Positions 1-6,659 of a DNA stretch of 9,100 nucleotides are shown here, piece after piece (position 1 is the stretch's first letter; each line of letters begins with the position of its first letter). The position numbers and the translations under genes are program-made. Source of the DNA: CAZGQY01 sp964528035. Lineage in GTDB: Bacteria > Pseudomonadota > Gammaproteobacteria > Methylococcales > UBA1147. The stretch spans positions 1 through 9,100 of the forward strand of contig CAZGQY010000165.1 in assembly GCA_964528035.1 (NCBI GenBank), written 5' to 3'. Under the pieces are notes generated by a model. It was not told where the DNA came from. It saw only the letters and a program-made list of their open reading frames with translations, and did no database searches.

Positions 1-1
1 G

Positions 2-310
2 CGCGAATTACGAAATCTGATCGAACGTTGCGTACTCTTTTCGAACGGTCAGGTGTTTCCATTGGAATGGTTACAATTGCCTGGCGAACAGGCGAAAGCA
101 AATTTATCTGAAATACAACAAAAGAGCCGCGAAAGTCTGACTATCCCGCTGAATGGAGCTATGAATCTGGACGACATGGATCGGTATATTATTCAAAATG
201 CGCTGGAACGATCAAAATTCAACATTACCGCGACCGCTCGTGCCCTTGGAACCACCCGAGAAACATTACGCTATCGGATTCGCAAGTATGGTCTTGAAAC
301 AAATTTGTAA
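2..310 (+). CDS. Sigma-54-dependent Fis-family transcriptional regulator, C-terminal fragment
   Basis: This is the 3' end of a gene that begins before the window. The frame is open from base 2, reading RELRNLIERCVLF, which is the conserved end of the AAA+ lid region of NtrC-type sigma-54 activators. A linker of about 50 residues follows. The last 45 or so residues (from MNLDDMDRYIIQNALE through NITATARALGTTRETLRYRIRKYG) form a Fis-type helix-turn-helix (HTH_8) that binds enhancer-like sites. By family knowledge the complete protein would be an ATPase that opens sigma-54 promoters, probably with an N-terminal receiver or sensor domain that is not visible here. An internal GTG at 53 could be mistaken for a start, but the homology runs upstream of it. 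The target genes are unknown. I saw no convincing -24/-12 promoter before the next gene, so control of that gene is unproven. Confidence 0.93.
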   Translation, partial: RELRNLIERCVLFSNGQVFPLEWLQLPGEQAKANLSEIQQKSRESLTIPLNGAMNLDDMDRYIIQNALERSKFNITATARALGTTRETLRYRIRKYGLETNL

Positions 311-328
311 GTCTCACCCTGAGTTGTT

Positions 329-511
329 TTGGGTATTAGATGTACTGTGGTGACCTCTTTGCTTTCTGGTGACACGATTATAATTTTCGGTGCGCATTCA
401 TTTTTTATTGCAGCGATCACCTGGATTTGTTTGTGTATGTTTGTCCTAATTACCTGGTTAGCCAGGAGGGTTGGAGCAAGTAATTCTTACGATAGGAGAT
501 TGGAAATATGA
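329..511 (+). CDS. Possible small single-pass membrane protein (doubtful)
   Basis: This is a 60-codon open frame in the gap between the regulator and the dehydrogenase gene. Its centre is strongly hydrophobic (about residues 17-43, from DTIIIFGAHSFFIAAI to FVLITWLA) and is followed by two arginines, as in a single transmembrane helix. Its stop overlaps the next start in an ATGA arrangement (508-511), which could couple translation. Against it, the start is TTG with no clear ribosome-binding site, the frame is short, and I recognise no homologue. It also covers the region where the dehydrogenase promoter should lie. It may be chance. Confidence 0.2.
   Translation: MGIRCTVVTSLLSGDTIIIFGAHSFFIAAITWICLCMFVLITWLARRVGASNSYDRRLEI
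379..384 (+). promoter_or_regulatory. Candidate -10 box upstream of isocitrate dehydrogenase
   Basis: A perfect TATAAT hexamer lies 124 bases before the dehydrogenase ATG, in the only gap where its promoter could be. No good -35 hexamer is found 16-18 bases upstream (the bases there read about TCTTTG), and there is no extended -10 TG. It is a plausible but weak promoter call. Confidence 0.28.
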
Positions 512-1521
512 CGAATCAAATTCATAGAATAACGGTGATACCTGGAGATGGAATTGGCCCCGAGATTACAAAAGCAACAATCCGAATTCTCGATGCCCTC
601 GATTGCAATCTGGACTACGACATACAACTCGCCGGAATAGCTGCGATGGATGCCGGGAAGGAGCTTTTGCCAGAAGAAGCTCTGGACAGTATTCGCAGCA
701 GCGGTATTGCGCTCAAAGGCCCATTGACGACACCAGTCGGCAGGGGATTTAGCAGCCTGAACGTACACTTGCGCAAAGTATTTGACCTCTATGCCAATGT
801 CCGACCAGCGGTGACCCGCGAAGGTGTTTCATCCAGATATCAGAATGTGGATTTAATCACCGTTCGGGAAAATACCGAAGGCATGTATTCTCAGGAGCAG
901 CAACGAGTACTGGAAGGAGGGCGCCGCGCCGAGTCTGTCAGCGTAATTACTTATGATGGCGCAAAACGAATCCTACAATTTGCTTATGATCTTGCGAGGC
1001 GAATTAAACGGAAAAAAATTACCGTTGTTCACAAAGCCAATATTCTGAAGGCTACCTCTGGCCTTTTTCTTGATGTCTCCCGTGAAGTCAGAGCAGACTA
1101 TCCCGAAATCGAAACCAACGAAATGATTGTAGACAACGCATGCATGCAGCTGGCAATCAATCCTGAACAATTTGACATTATTGTAACAACTAACCTGTTC
1201 GGCGATATCATATCCGATCTGTGTGCGGGATTGGTTGGAGGCTTGGGGTTGGCTCCAGGAGCCAATATCGGAAATGAAATGGCGGTTTTCGAGGCTGTTC
1301 ATGGCTCTGCACCGGATATAGCCGGAAAAGGTATCGCCAATCCGTTTGCGCTCGCGCTTGCTGCGGCGATGATGTTGGATCATTTACAGTTGACGGATCA
1401 GGCCGAGAGAATCAGGCAGGCAATCAATGATGTGATCAAGTCTAAAGATCGCCTGACCTCTGATTTAGGCGGTTCAGCAGATACTCAGGAAATCGCAGAT
1501 GCGGTGATCGCAAGACTCTAG
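508..1521 (+). CDS. icd: NAD-dependent isocitrate dehydrogenase
   Basis: The 337-residue product oxidatively decarboxylates isocitrate to 2-oxoglutarate in the cytoplasmic TCA cycle. It belongs to the isocitrate/isopropylmalate dehydrogenase family. Visible features are the N-terminal IPGDGIGPEI, the substrate loop SSLNVHLRK (S83, N85 and R89 match E. coli Ser113, Asn115 and Arg119), R99 in NVRP, RENTEG (R120) with Y127, K176 in VHKANI, D209, and the signature NLFGDIISDL carrying metal-binding D233 and D237. The Ser/Asn substrate loop favours isocitrate over isopropylmalate. After HGSAP the residues are D270-I271, where the NADP enzyme of E. coli has Lys-Tyr, so NAD use is predicted. The length fits the short bacterial and mitochondrial-like NAD type. 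AGGAG at 494-498 with a 9-base spacer supports the ATG. Homoisocitrate or tartrate dehydrogenase is less likely. No cotranscribed partner is evident. Confidence 0.92.
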   Translation: MTNQIHRITVIPGDGIGPEITKATIRILDALDCNLDYDIQLAGIAAMDAGKELLPEEALDSIRSSGIALKGPLTTPVGRGFSSLNVHLRKVFDLYANVRPAVTREGVSSRYQNVDLITVRENTEGMYSQEQQRVLEGGRRAESVSVITYDGAKRILQFAYDLARRIKRKKITVVHKANILKATSGLFLDVSREVRADYPEIETNEMIVDNACMQLAINPEQFDIIVTTNLFGDIISDLCAGLVGGLGLAPGANIGNEMAVFEAVHGSAPDIAGKGIANPFALALAAAMMLDHLQLTDQAERIRQAINDVIKSKDRLTSDLGGSADTQEIADAVIARL

Positions 1522-1560
1522 CCGGAGCAACGGCTGAAAATAAGTACTGGTTTTGGGTAA

Positions 1561-1722
1561 TATACCTTTCACGTTCAAGAATGCCCGTTTTGAGTGCGTG
1601 GATTTTCGTGAAGGGCTAGGCGTAGAATCGCAGGAATAGTCATCTCTTTCAAGGTTCTACAACAACGCCCTTCGCGAAAAGATGCGTGCTATAAGTGGGT
1701 ATTCTTGAACGCGAATGGTATA
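1561..1722 (+). repeat. Palindromic MITE-like element, family 1, copy A
   Basis: This is a 162-bp non-coding element, identical base for base to the reverse complement of 3456-3617. The two ends are long imperfect inverted repeats. TATACC[T/A]TTC[A/G]CGTTCAAGAAT opens it and its complement closes it, and similarity continues inward through TTCG[T/C]GAAGGGC to an inner GTAGAA/TTCTAC pair. The whole element could therefore fold into one long hairpin. The copies diverge immediately outside it. TA dinucleotides at both edges fit a TA target duplication, as with IS630/Tc1-type MITEs (inference). No transposase is encoded. The rest of the gap 1522-1845 holds a small AGCCG/CGGCT hairpin at 1520-1535 without a T-run, and a TTGACA hexamer at 1779-1784 without a convincing -10. 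Confidence 0.88.
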
Positions 1723-1845
1723 TATACCAGTCGAAACAGGATCGCTCGTTGTAAAATTCTTTTATATGCAAAATAGGTTTGACAAGACTTCGGTTGCCGT
1801 CTTGCGTAAAAGCGGCATACATTTGGCCTGTACAGGATTAACGGT

Positions 1846-3450
1846 ATGCAAAAACAATTTATAGCGGCAGCGCTAATATCACTGATAACGTTATTCATCA
1901 TTGCGTTATTTTGGCCTCCGGTATTATGGGGGTTGCTGGTCGTATTACCGATTGTTGTTCTGGGCATTTACGATATGCTTCAGACCAGGCACACAATTTG
2001 GCGTAATTTTCCCGTTCTTGGCAGAGGTCGAGGTCTGCTGGAATTGATTCGCCCGATGATAAGACAATATTTCATCGAATCGGATATCAGTGGCGTACCC
2101 GTCAACCGGGTATTTCGGTCGGTCGTGTATCAGCGCGCTAAAGGTTCAATGGATACGGTTCCTTATGGAACGAGATTCGATGTATACCGTGTCGGTTATG
2201 AATGGATCGGCCACTCTTTGGCCGCTGAAAATCCTGGGCAAATTGATCCCGATCTGCGCATATCCATCGGTGGAAATGACTGCAGACACCCTTACAATGC
2301 CAGTATTCTGAATATCTCGGCGATGAGTTTTGGTGCTTTAAGCCGAAACGCCATACTGGCCTTAAACGGTGGCGCGAAAAAAGGTGGTTTTGCCCAGAAT
2401 ACAGGCGAAGGTGGTTTGAGCCCCTATCACTTTGAGAATGCAGGCGATTTAATTTGGCAGGTCGGTACCGGCTATTTTGGTTGCCGTGATAGAAAGGGTC
2501 GGTTTCACGAAGAACAATTTAAGGAAAAAGCCGCCCATTCCGCAATCAAAATGATTGAGATCAAACTGTCGCAAGGCGCAAAACCGGGCCATGGTGGTGT
2601 ACTTCCCGCCTGCAAAAACACACCTGAAATTGCCCAAATAAGAGGTGTGGAACCCTACATCCGGATTGATTCTCCAGCGACCCATTCGACTTTTTCCAAT
2701 CCTATTGGTTTGATGCTGTTCGTCCAAAAATTACGCGATCTTTCCGGCGGAAAACCAGTCGGATTCAAGTTGTGTATGGGTCGAAAAGCCGAGTTTATGG
2801 GCTTATGCAAAGCCATGATCGAGACCGGTATATGCCCTGATTTCATCACAGTAGACGGTGGTGAAGGTGGGACTGGGGCCGCTCCGCTTGAATACAGCAA
2901 CTCAATCGGCATGCCATTGGCGGAAGGACTGGCGTTCGTAAGCGATTGCCTGATCGGATTCGATCTGAAGAAAAACATCAAATTGATCGCCTCAGGGAAG
3001 ATTTTTACCGGATTTCATATCATCAAACGTCTTTGTCTGGGCGCCGACCTTTGTAACAGCGCACGGGGGATGATGTTAGCAATGGGATGTATTCAATCCC
3101 TGCAATGCAACACCAACGCCTGCCCCACCGGTATCACTACACAAAATCCAGCGTTGATCAATGGTTTGGTGGTTACAGACAAAATTGACCGCGTCGCCAA
3201 CTTCCATAAGGAAACGGTGTCAAGCGTCGCGGATATCCTCGCTGCCGTGGGACTGACAAATTCGGAGCAGCTGGATCGTTCCCAGATTTTCCGCCGCATT
3301 AGTCAGACTTCAATTTGCAGCTATGATGAAATTTATCCACCTTTGCCTGTCGGTTGTTTCCTGGATGGGCAAGTACCTAAAGTATTCCGGGATGACTTAA
3401 GTCTTGCGAATGCTAAAAGCTTTGATGCAGCTCTGCGAATATGCACTTAG
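1846..3450 (+). CDS. Membrane-anchored FMN-binding glutamate synthase-like protein
   Basis: The 534-residue product has the FMN and iron-sulfur synthase domain of GltB but no N-terminal glutaminase domain. It resembles B. subtilis YerD and the 'FMN-binding glutamate synthase family' in size and layout. Residues 7-44 are hydrophobic and probably form two membrane helices, leaving the catalytic domain in the cytoplasm. Family motifs include ISAMSFGALSRNAI (157-170), NTGEGG (185-190), GAKPGHGG (244-251), SPATHS (276-281), FITVDGGEGGTGAAP (333-347), and C415-x5-C421-x4-C426, the cysteine pattern of the 3Fe-4S cluster. AGGA at 1834-1837, 8 bases before the ATG, supports the start. Without a glutaminase domain, the amino donor (free ammonia or a partner protein) and even the product are uncertain. 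The gene stands alone between two inverted repeat elements, the second beginning five bases after the stop. Confidence 0.9.
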   Translation: MQKQFIAAALISLITLFIIALFWPPVLWGLLVVLPIVVLGIYDMLQTRHTIWRNFPVLGRGRGLLELIRPMIRQYFIESDISGVPVNRVFRSVVYQRAKGSMDTVPYGTRFDVYRVGYEWIGHSLAAENPGQIDPDLRISIGGNDCRHPYNASILNISAMSFGALSRNAILALNGGAKKGGFAQNTGEGGLSPYHFENAGDLIWQVGTGYFGCRDRKGRFHEEQFKEKAAHSAIKMIEIKLSQGAKPGHGGVLPACKNTPEIAQIRGVEPYIRIDSPATHSTFSNPIGLMLFVQKLRDLSGGKPVGFKLCMGRKAEFMGLCKAMIETGICPDFITVDGGEGGTGAAPLEYSNSIGMPLAEGLAFVSDCLIGFDLKKNIKLIASGKIFTGFHIIKRLCLGADLCNSARGMMLAMGCIQSLQCNTNACPTGITTQNPALINGLVVTDKIDRVANFHKETVSSVADILAAVGLTNSEQLDRSQIFRRISQTSICSYDEIYPPLPVGCFLDGQVPKVFRDDLSLANAKSFDAALRICT

Positions 3451-3455
3451 CGGAA

Positions 3456-3617
3456 TATACCATTCGCGTTCAAGAATACCCACTTATAGCACGCATCTTT
3501 TCGCGAAGGGCGTTGTTGTAGAACCTTGAAAGAGATGACTATTCCTGCGATTCTACGCCTAGCCCTTCACGAAAATCCACGCACTCAAAACGGGCATTCT
3601 TGAACGTGAAAGGTATA
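3456..3617 (-). repeat. Palindromic MITE-like element, family 1, copy B (inverted)
   Basis: This is the reverse complement of 1561-1722 over all 162 bases with no mismatch that I could find by direct comparison. It begins five bases after the stop codon of the glutamate synthase-like gene, so it will be transcribed as a very long hairpin in that gene's 3' untranslated region, where it could act as a terminator or an RNA stabiliser (inference). The flanks again show TA at both edges. The identity of the two copies points to recent movement, duplication or gene conversion. Confidence 0.88.
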
Positions 3618-4076
3618 ACTCAGCGAGTCGCTACCTCGTGAAAGATTTTGGGACATCCGAGTCAACCACAATCGACTCACTCATGCGACGACCATTATTG
3701 CCCCGATCGTCCTTGTATCTGCGTCCGTCACGTCTCCGTATGGCATTTAGGAGCGAGGATTCAATCATATACGAATCCTGACTTGTCTTATTATCCGTCT
3801 TCTGCGTTGCAGCAACAGTTGCGTAGCCCTGCTATGCGCCTGTTGCTACGCCTTGAAGACAAACAATAATCCTGCGTCAATCTTTCGCATATTATTAAAA
3901 CCTCGCTCCTTAGTACACGCTACGCCAGGATTCCCACACATTACAGTAAGGCGTTTTAGTTGTTAATGTAGATTCCCTCTGGCGTTCTGCATGACGGACT
4001 TCCAATATGACCTACTCCTTCCGGATACGACCAGTCTTTGTGTTCAATTTCCCTGGCTGGCAAGCGAACAATGTCA
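3618..4076. other. Non-coding gap containing one family-2 repeat
   Basis: Apart from the repeat at 3750-3909, I see no gene here. Stretches 3618-3749 and 3910-4076 have no convincing frame, no RNA gene and no strong terminator. A CTGGCTGG/CCAGCCAG pair flanks the stop of the minus-strand kinase gene, but its loop is about 23 bases and no T-run follows on the minus strand. Confidence 0.6.
3750..3909 (+). repeat. Palindromic MITE-like element, family 2, copy A
   Basis: This is a 160-bp non-coding element that recurs in the same orientation at 6252-6411 with about seven substitutions and no gaps. It is unrelated to family 1. Terminal inverted repeats are GGAGCGAGG and CCTCGCTCC, flanked on both sides by TTA, which may be a target duplication. 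The interior is also palindromic: GTCTTC pairs with GAAGAC, and GCAGCAACAG with CTGTTGCTAC. No transposase is encoded. A short open frame across this region is explained by the repeat and is not a gene. Confidence 0.85.
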
Positions 4077-5420
4077 TTATTTTCCAGCCAGTGGTTGTTG
4101 ATAAATAAACTGTAAACTTCCCCTATCGCTGTTCTTCAGGATGATTTCACCACCTAGAATCTTCGCGATTTCCTGACAGATTGCCAGACCAAGACCGGTA
4201 CCGGATTCCAGAGTATCCTGCGTCCGGTAAAATGCCTTCGAAACCTGTGGAATATCTTTCTCTGGGATCCCCGGACCACTATCCTCAACCAACAGCACCG
4301 CCTTGTCTTCGTGTGTGAACAAACAGATGTCTACTTTGCCGCCGGGTGGGGAATAGCGGATTGCATTGTCAATGGCGTTACAGACCAATCGGCCCAGCAT
4401 TGCATTGGCATCCAGAACGGTTAACGGTTCCTCTCGTAAAATGCCAATATCGATGGTCTTTTCTTCCGCAAGCGGATAGACACGGGCAATAGTTTCGCGC
4501 ACGAGTCGATTCAAAGAGACCGGCACAGCAGGTCTACACCGGTCGGCCTGTATGCTTGCAAGGTCGAGAAGCTGACTAATTAATGTACCTAAGCGCATTA
4601 TTCCTTCCTGAAGTAAGGTCTGCCGTTTTGAGCGTTCCTCCGGCGTGGGTGCCCGGTCTACATTATCTGCCAGTAGCGAAAGAGCGGCGACGGGTGAGCC
4701 CAATTCATGCGCTGCATCGGTAATAAAGCGTTGTTGCTGTAACAATATTCGCCTTACCCGAGACAGTAGGTGATTGATGGATTGCAAAAACGGTGTTATT
4801 TCGTCAGGAATGTTGTTGTCCGGGAAAGGGTTGAGATTGGTTTCATCGCGCTGATTGACTAGGGTTGCCAGCGACCGGAGGGGTTTAAAACGATCTCGGA
4901 TAATGAAATTAACCAATGAGAGTATGAATACGGTCAGTAACAATATCGGCAGTAAGGCACTTAGCGTATTTTGCCAGGCGACTTCATCGCGCTCCTCTGT
5001 TTGTTGTGCAATCGCGAATCGCCAATCTCGATGCTGATTCTTGGCAGGTACCGTCTGGATCAAGACCCGCCACTCATCATCGCCACTCTGTACGGTATAG
5101 ATCCCATCGGCATAGTCTCCGAATGATATCGGCGTTTCAATATTTTCGCCATCGATACGCTGGATAATAATAGTGTCTTCCCTAATTACACCTTTTTTTC
5201 CAATACCCTTCACTAACGGCGGCGTCCCTGAAAGTTGACTCTTTCTAACCAGTGCGGCGATGTCGTGCAGCATATTATCCTGCATTTCTCGGGCTTCATG
5301 AAATGCCAGCAGCCCTGAAAAAACGCCCACGACTATCGCAAACAACAAAGTAGAAAGCATAATCCAGCGATTTAGGTCACGCTGAAGAGAATGGTTTATT
5401 GTTCTTTGGCGACCATCCAT
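4077..5420 (-). CDS. Two-component sensor histidine kinase (QseC/PmrB-like)
   Basis: The 447-residue product is an inner-membrane sensor kinase. Domains in order are TM1 (about 19-40), a periplasmic loop of about 110 residues (43-153), TM2 (about 155-174), a HAMP-like linker, a dimerisation domain with phospho-accepting H238 in AAHELGSPVAAL, and the HATPase with N-box NAIDNAIRYSPPGG (348-361), G1 box DSGPGIP (380-386) and G2 box GTGLGLAI (407-414). The usual HELR[T/S]P motif reads HELGSP here, with Gly241 in place of arginine. All ATP-binding motifs look intact. The ATG overlaps the end of the upstream regulator gene by 25 bases, and GAGG on the minus strand (5427-5430) is well placed as its ribosome-binding site. 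The signal sensed is unknown. The divergent RND operon makes envelope stress or a toxic compound a reasonable guess. Confidence 0.93.
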   Translation of the reverse strand: MDGRQRTINHSLQRDLNRWIMLSTLLFAIVVGVFSGLLAFHEAREMQDNMLHDIAALVRKSQLSGTPPLVKGIGKKGVIREDTIIIQRIDGENIETPISFGDYADGIYTVQSGDDEWRVLIQTVPAKNQHRDWRFAIAQQTEERDEVAWQNTLSALLPILLLTVFILSLVNFIIRDRFKPLRSLATLVNQRDETNLNPFPDNNIPDEITPFLQSINHLLSRVRRILLQQQRFITDAAHELGSPVAALSLLADNVDRAPTPEERSKRQTLLQEGIMRLGTLISQLLDLASIQADRCRPAVPVSLNRLVRETIARVYPLAEEKTIDIGILREEPLTVLDANAMLGRLVCNAIDNAIRYSPPGGKVDICLFTHEDKAVLLVEDSGPGIPEKDIPQVSKAFYRTQDTLESGTGLGLAICQEIAKILGGEIILKNSDRGSLQFIYQQPLAGK

Positions 5421-6058
5421 CCGGCACCTCTCACATTTTTAATCGTCTCCGCGCCAAGTTTTTTGCGCAGCGCATGAATTAAGAACTCTACCGCGTTACT
5501 TGCCACCTCTTCATTCCAACCATAAATTCGATCTTCCAGTTCAGCGCGTGACAAAATGGTCCCTGGGCGCAGTATCAAAGCATGCAACAGAGAATACTCA
5601 CGCGCGGATAATGTGAAGTTCGTTCCGTTTTTAATCACTTCCCGGGTTGCTGGATTTAAGTCCAGAATGCCGTTCGAAATCATCGGATTGGAGATTCCTT
5701 GATTGCGGCGCGTTACCGCACGCATGCGTGCCAGCAGTTCATCGATCGAAAAAGGTTTTACCAGATAATCATCCGCGCCGTGATCCAGGCCTTTGACACG
5801 ATTTTGTACTGTATCGCGGGCAGTAATGATAATGACCGGTATCGAGTTACCGGTCTGGCGGATCGTACGCAGTACTTCAAACCCATCCTGAAACGGTAGG
5901 CCAAGGTCAAGCAACATTAACGCATAATTTTGGGTTTCTACTGTAAATAGAGCGCTCCTTCCGTCCGTAACCCAGTCCAGTGCGTATGCGGCATCCCGCA
6001 ATGCCTGCTGAATGGCGGTACCGATCAGTTGGTCATCTTCCACAAGTAGAACTCTCAC
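5396..6058 (-). CDS. OmpR/PhoB-family response regulator (QseB/PmrA-like)
   Basis: The 220-residue product is a DNA-binding partner of the overlapping histidine kinase. The receiver domain (1-115) has the acidic pair D8-D9, phospho-acceptor D51 in LMLLDLGLP, T79 in IIITARD, and K101 in LVKPF. The C-terminal winged helix (about 125-218) includes LSAREYSLLHAL, SRAELEDRIYG and the recognition-helix region NAVEFLIHALRKKLG, ending in the usual IKNVRGAGWMV. The start is GTG at 6056-6058. An in-frame TGA lies three codons upstream and excludes a longer form. No strong Shine-Dalgarno sequence precedes it. It is the first gene of a two-gene operon with the kinase, and may regulate itself and the divergent RND operon (inference). 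Confidence 0.94.
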   Translation of the reverse strand: MRVLLVEDDQLIGTAIQQALRDAAYALDWVTDGRSALFTVETQNYALMLLDLGLPFQDGFEVLRTIRQTGNSIPVIIITARDTVQNRVKGLDHGADDYLVKPFSIDELLARMRAVTRRNQGISNPMISNGILDLNPATREVIKNGTNFTLSAREYSLLHALILRPGTILSRAELEDRIYGWNEEVASNAVEFLIHALRKKLGAETIKNVRGAGWMVAKEQ

Positions 6059-6081
6059 GGCGCATCAAACTCGTCTAAAAA

Positions 6082-6109
6082 ACGGTATCGCTGACCCTTT
6101 ATTTGCCAA
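6082..6109 (-). promoter_or_regulatory. Candidate promoter for the two-component operon
   Basis: On the minus strand, TTGGCA (6104-6109, five of six matches to the -35 consensus) is followed after 16 bases by TACCGT (6082-6087), a weak -10. A poor -10 fits a promoter that needs an activator, and the repeat cluster at 6133-6155 lies just upstream of the -35. This is inferred from sequence only. Confidence 0.25.
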
Positions 6110-6128
6110 TCGCGACAGTACAAGGTGG

Positions 6129-6162
6129 CTAGGAGAATATCCGAGAATGGAGAACCTCCTAG
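6129..6162 (-). promoter_or_regulatory. Candidate response-regulator binding site (TTCTC repeats inside an inverted repeat)
   Basis: On the minus strand, three TTCTC repeats occur as GTTCTC-C-ATTCTC-GGAT-ATTCTC (6155 down to 6133). The last two are spaced 10 bp apart, one helical turn, as is usual for tandem sites of OmpR-family regulators. The cluster is enclosed by a perfect 7-bp inverted repeat, CTAGGAG (6129-6135) and CTCCTAG (6156-6162). It lies 75-105 bp upstream of the regulator GTG. An autoregulatory site is the simplest reading. Confidence 0.35.
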
Positions 6163-6251
6163 GCGATAAAATATTTGAATTCTCATTTACTCTCGACATT
6201 AAAGAATGCGCTAAAATCACAGATTAAACGCAATGACTTAGTGGCACCTTA

Positions 6252-6411
6252 GGAGCGAGGATTCAATAATATACCAATCCTGACTTGTCTTATTGTCCGT
6301 CTTCTGCGTTGTAGCAACAGTTGCGTAGCCCTGCTATGCGCCTGTTGCTACGCCTTGAAGACAAACAATAATCCTGCGTCAATCTTTCGCAATTTATTAA
6401 AACCTCGCTTC
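6252..6411 (+). repeat. Palindromic MITE-like element, family 2, copy B
   Basis: This is the second 160-bp copy of the element at 3750-3909, in the same orientation, with about 153 of 160 bases identical. The 3' terminal repeat carries one change (CCTCGCTTC). TTA again flanks both ends (6249-6251 and 6412-6414). It sits in the divergent intergenic region between the two-component operon and the RND operon, so it may alter promoter spacing or insulate the two. Confidence 0.86.
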
Positions 6412-6517
6412 TTAGCGTCAATGGATCAATTGTGATAAATCTTAAATAGCATGGTTATCGTATTTAGAGAAAAAAGCGGATATTCGTTCCAGAAGGCTAT
6501 TAAAAATACCTTCAAAG

Positions 6518-6550
6518 GCTTAATCATCAATCTATTAAGCATTTTTATTT
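6518..6550 (+). terminator. AT-rich stem-loop with T-rich tail, possible weak terminator
   Basis: GCTTAAT (6518-6524) pairs with ATTAAGC (6534-6540) around a 9-base loop, followed by ATTTTTATTT. The shape matches an intrinsic terminator, but the stem is short and AT-rich, and no plus-strand gene lies directly upstream. It might limit read-through into the RND operon. Confidence 0.22.
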
Positions 6551-6644
6551 CTCACTGCTAATGAACAGCTAAGTATCGGGTCGCAAACTATTCGGCAAAT
6601 GGATAGCAATGGATGCGATTCTACTGGCTTTGTGGAACAATGCC

Positions 6645-6659
6645 AGCTTCCGGGAAGCT
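6645..6659. promoter_or_regulatory. 15-bp perfect dyad, possible operator
   Basis: AGCTTCC and GGAAGCT form a perfect inverted repeat around one central G, about 140 bases upstream of the RND adaptor start. It could bind a dimeric regulator. No promoter elements are clear enough around it to say more. Confidence 0.22.

Noticed and set aside
450..470. CCTGG-TTAG-CCAGG inverted repeat before the dehydrogenase gene as an operator
   Set aside because: It has a five-base stem with a four-base loop, too small to separate from chance, and no promoter is clearly positioned relative to it.
1520..1535. AGCCG/CGGCT hairpin after the dehydrogenase stop as a terminator
   Set aside because: The stem is only five base pairs and no T-run follows; the large element starting at 1561 is a better candidate for ending transcription.
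1779..1784. TTGACA as a promoter for the glutamate synthase-like gene
   Set aside because: The -35 match is perfect, but the bases 16-18 downstream (around TTGCGT) do not resemble a -10 box.
1561..3617. Site-specific phase-variation (invertase) cassette
   Set aside because: No recombinase gene is in the window and the 162-bp repeats look like MITEs. Inversion is possible only by general recombination or an outside enzyme, so it is listed as a hypothesis and not a feature.
3648..3869. 73-codon plus-strand frame
   Set aside because: It lies mostly within the family-2 palindromic repeat, lacks a ribosome site, and its other copy (6252-6411) does not preserve a gene context.
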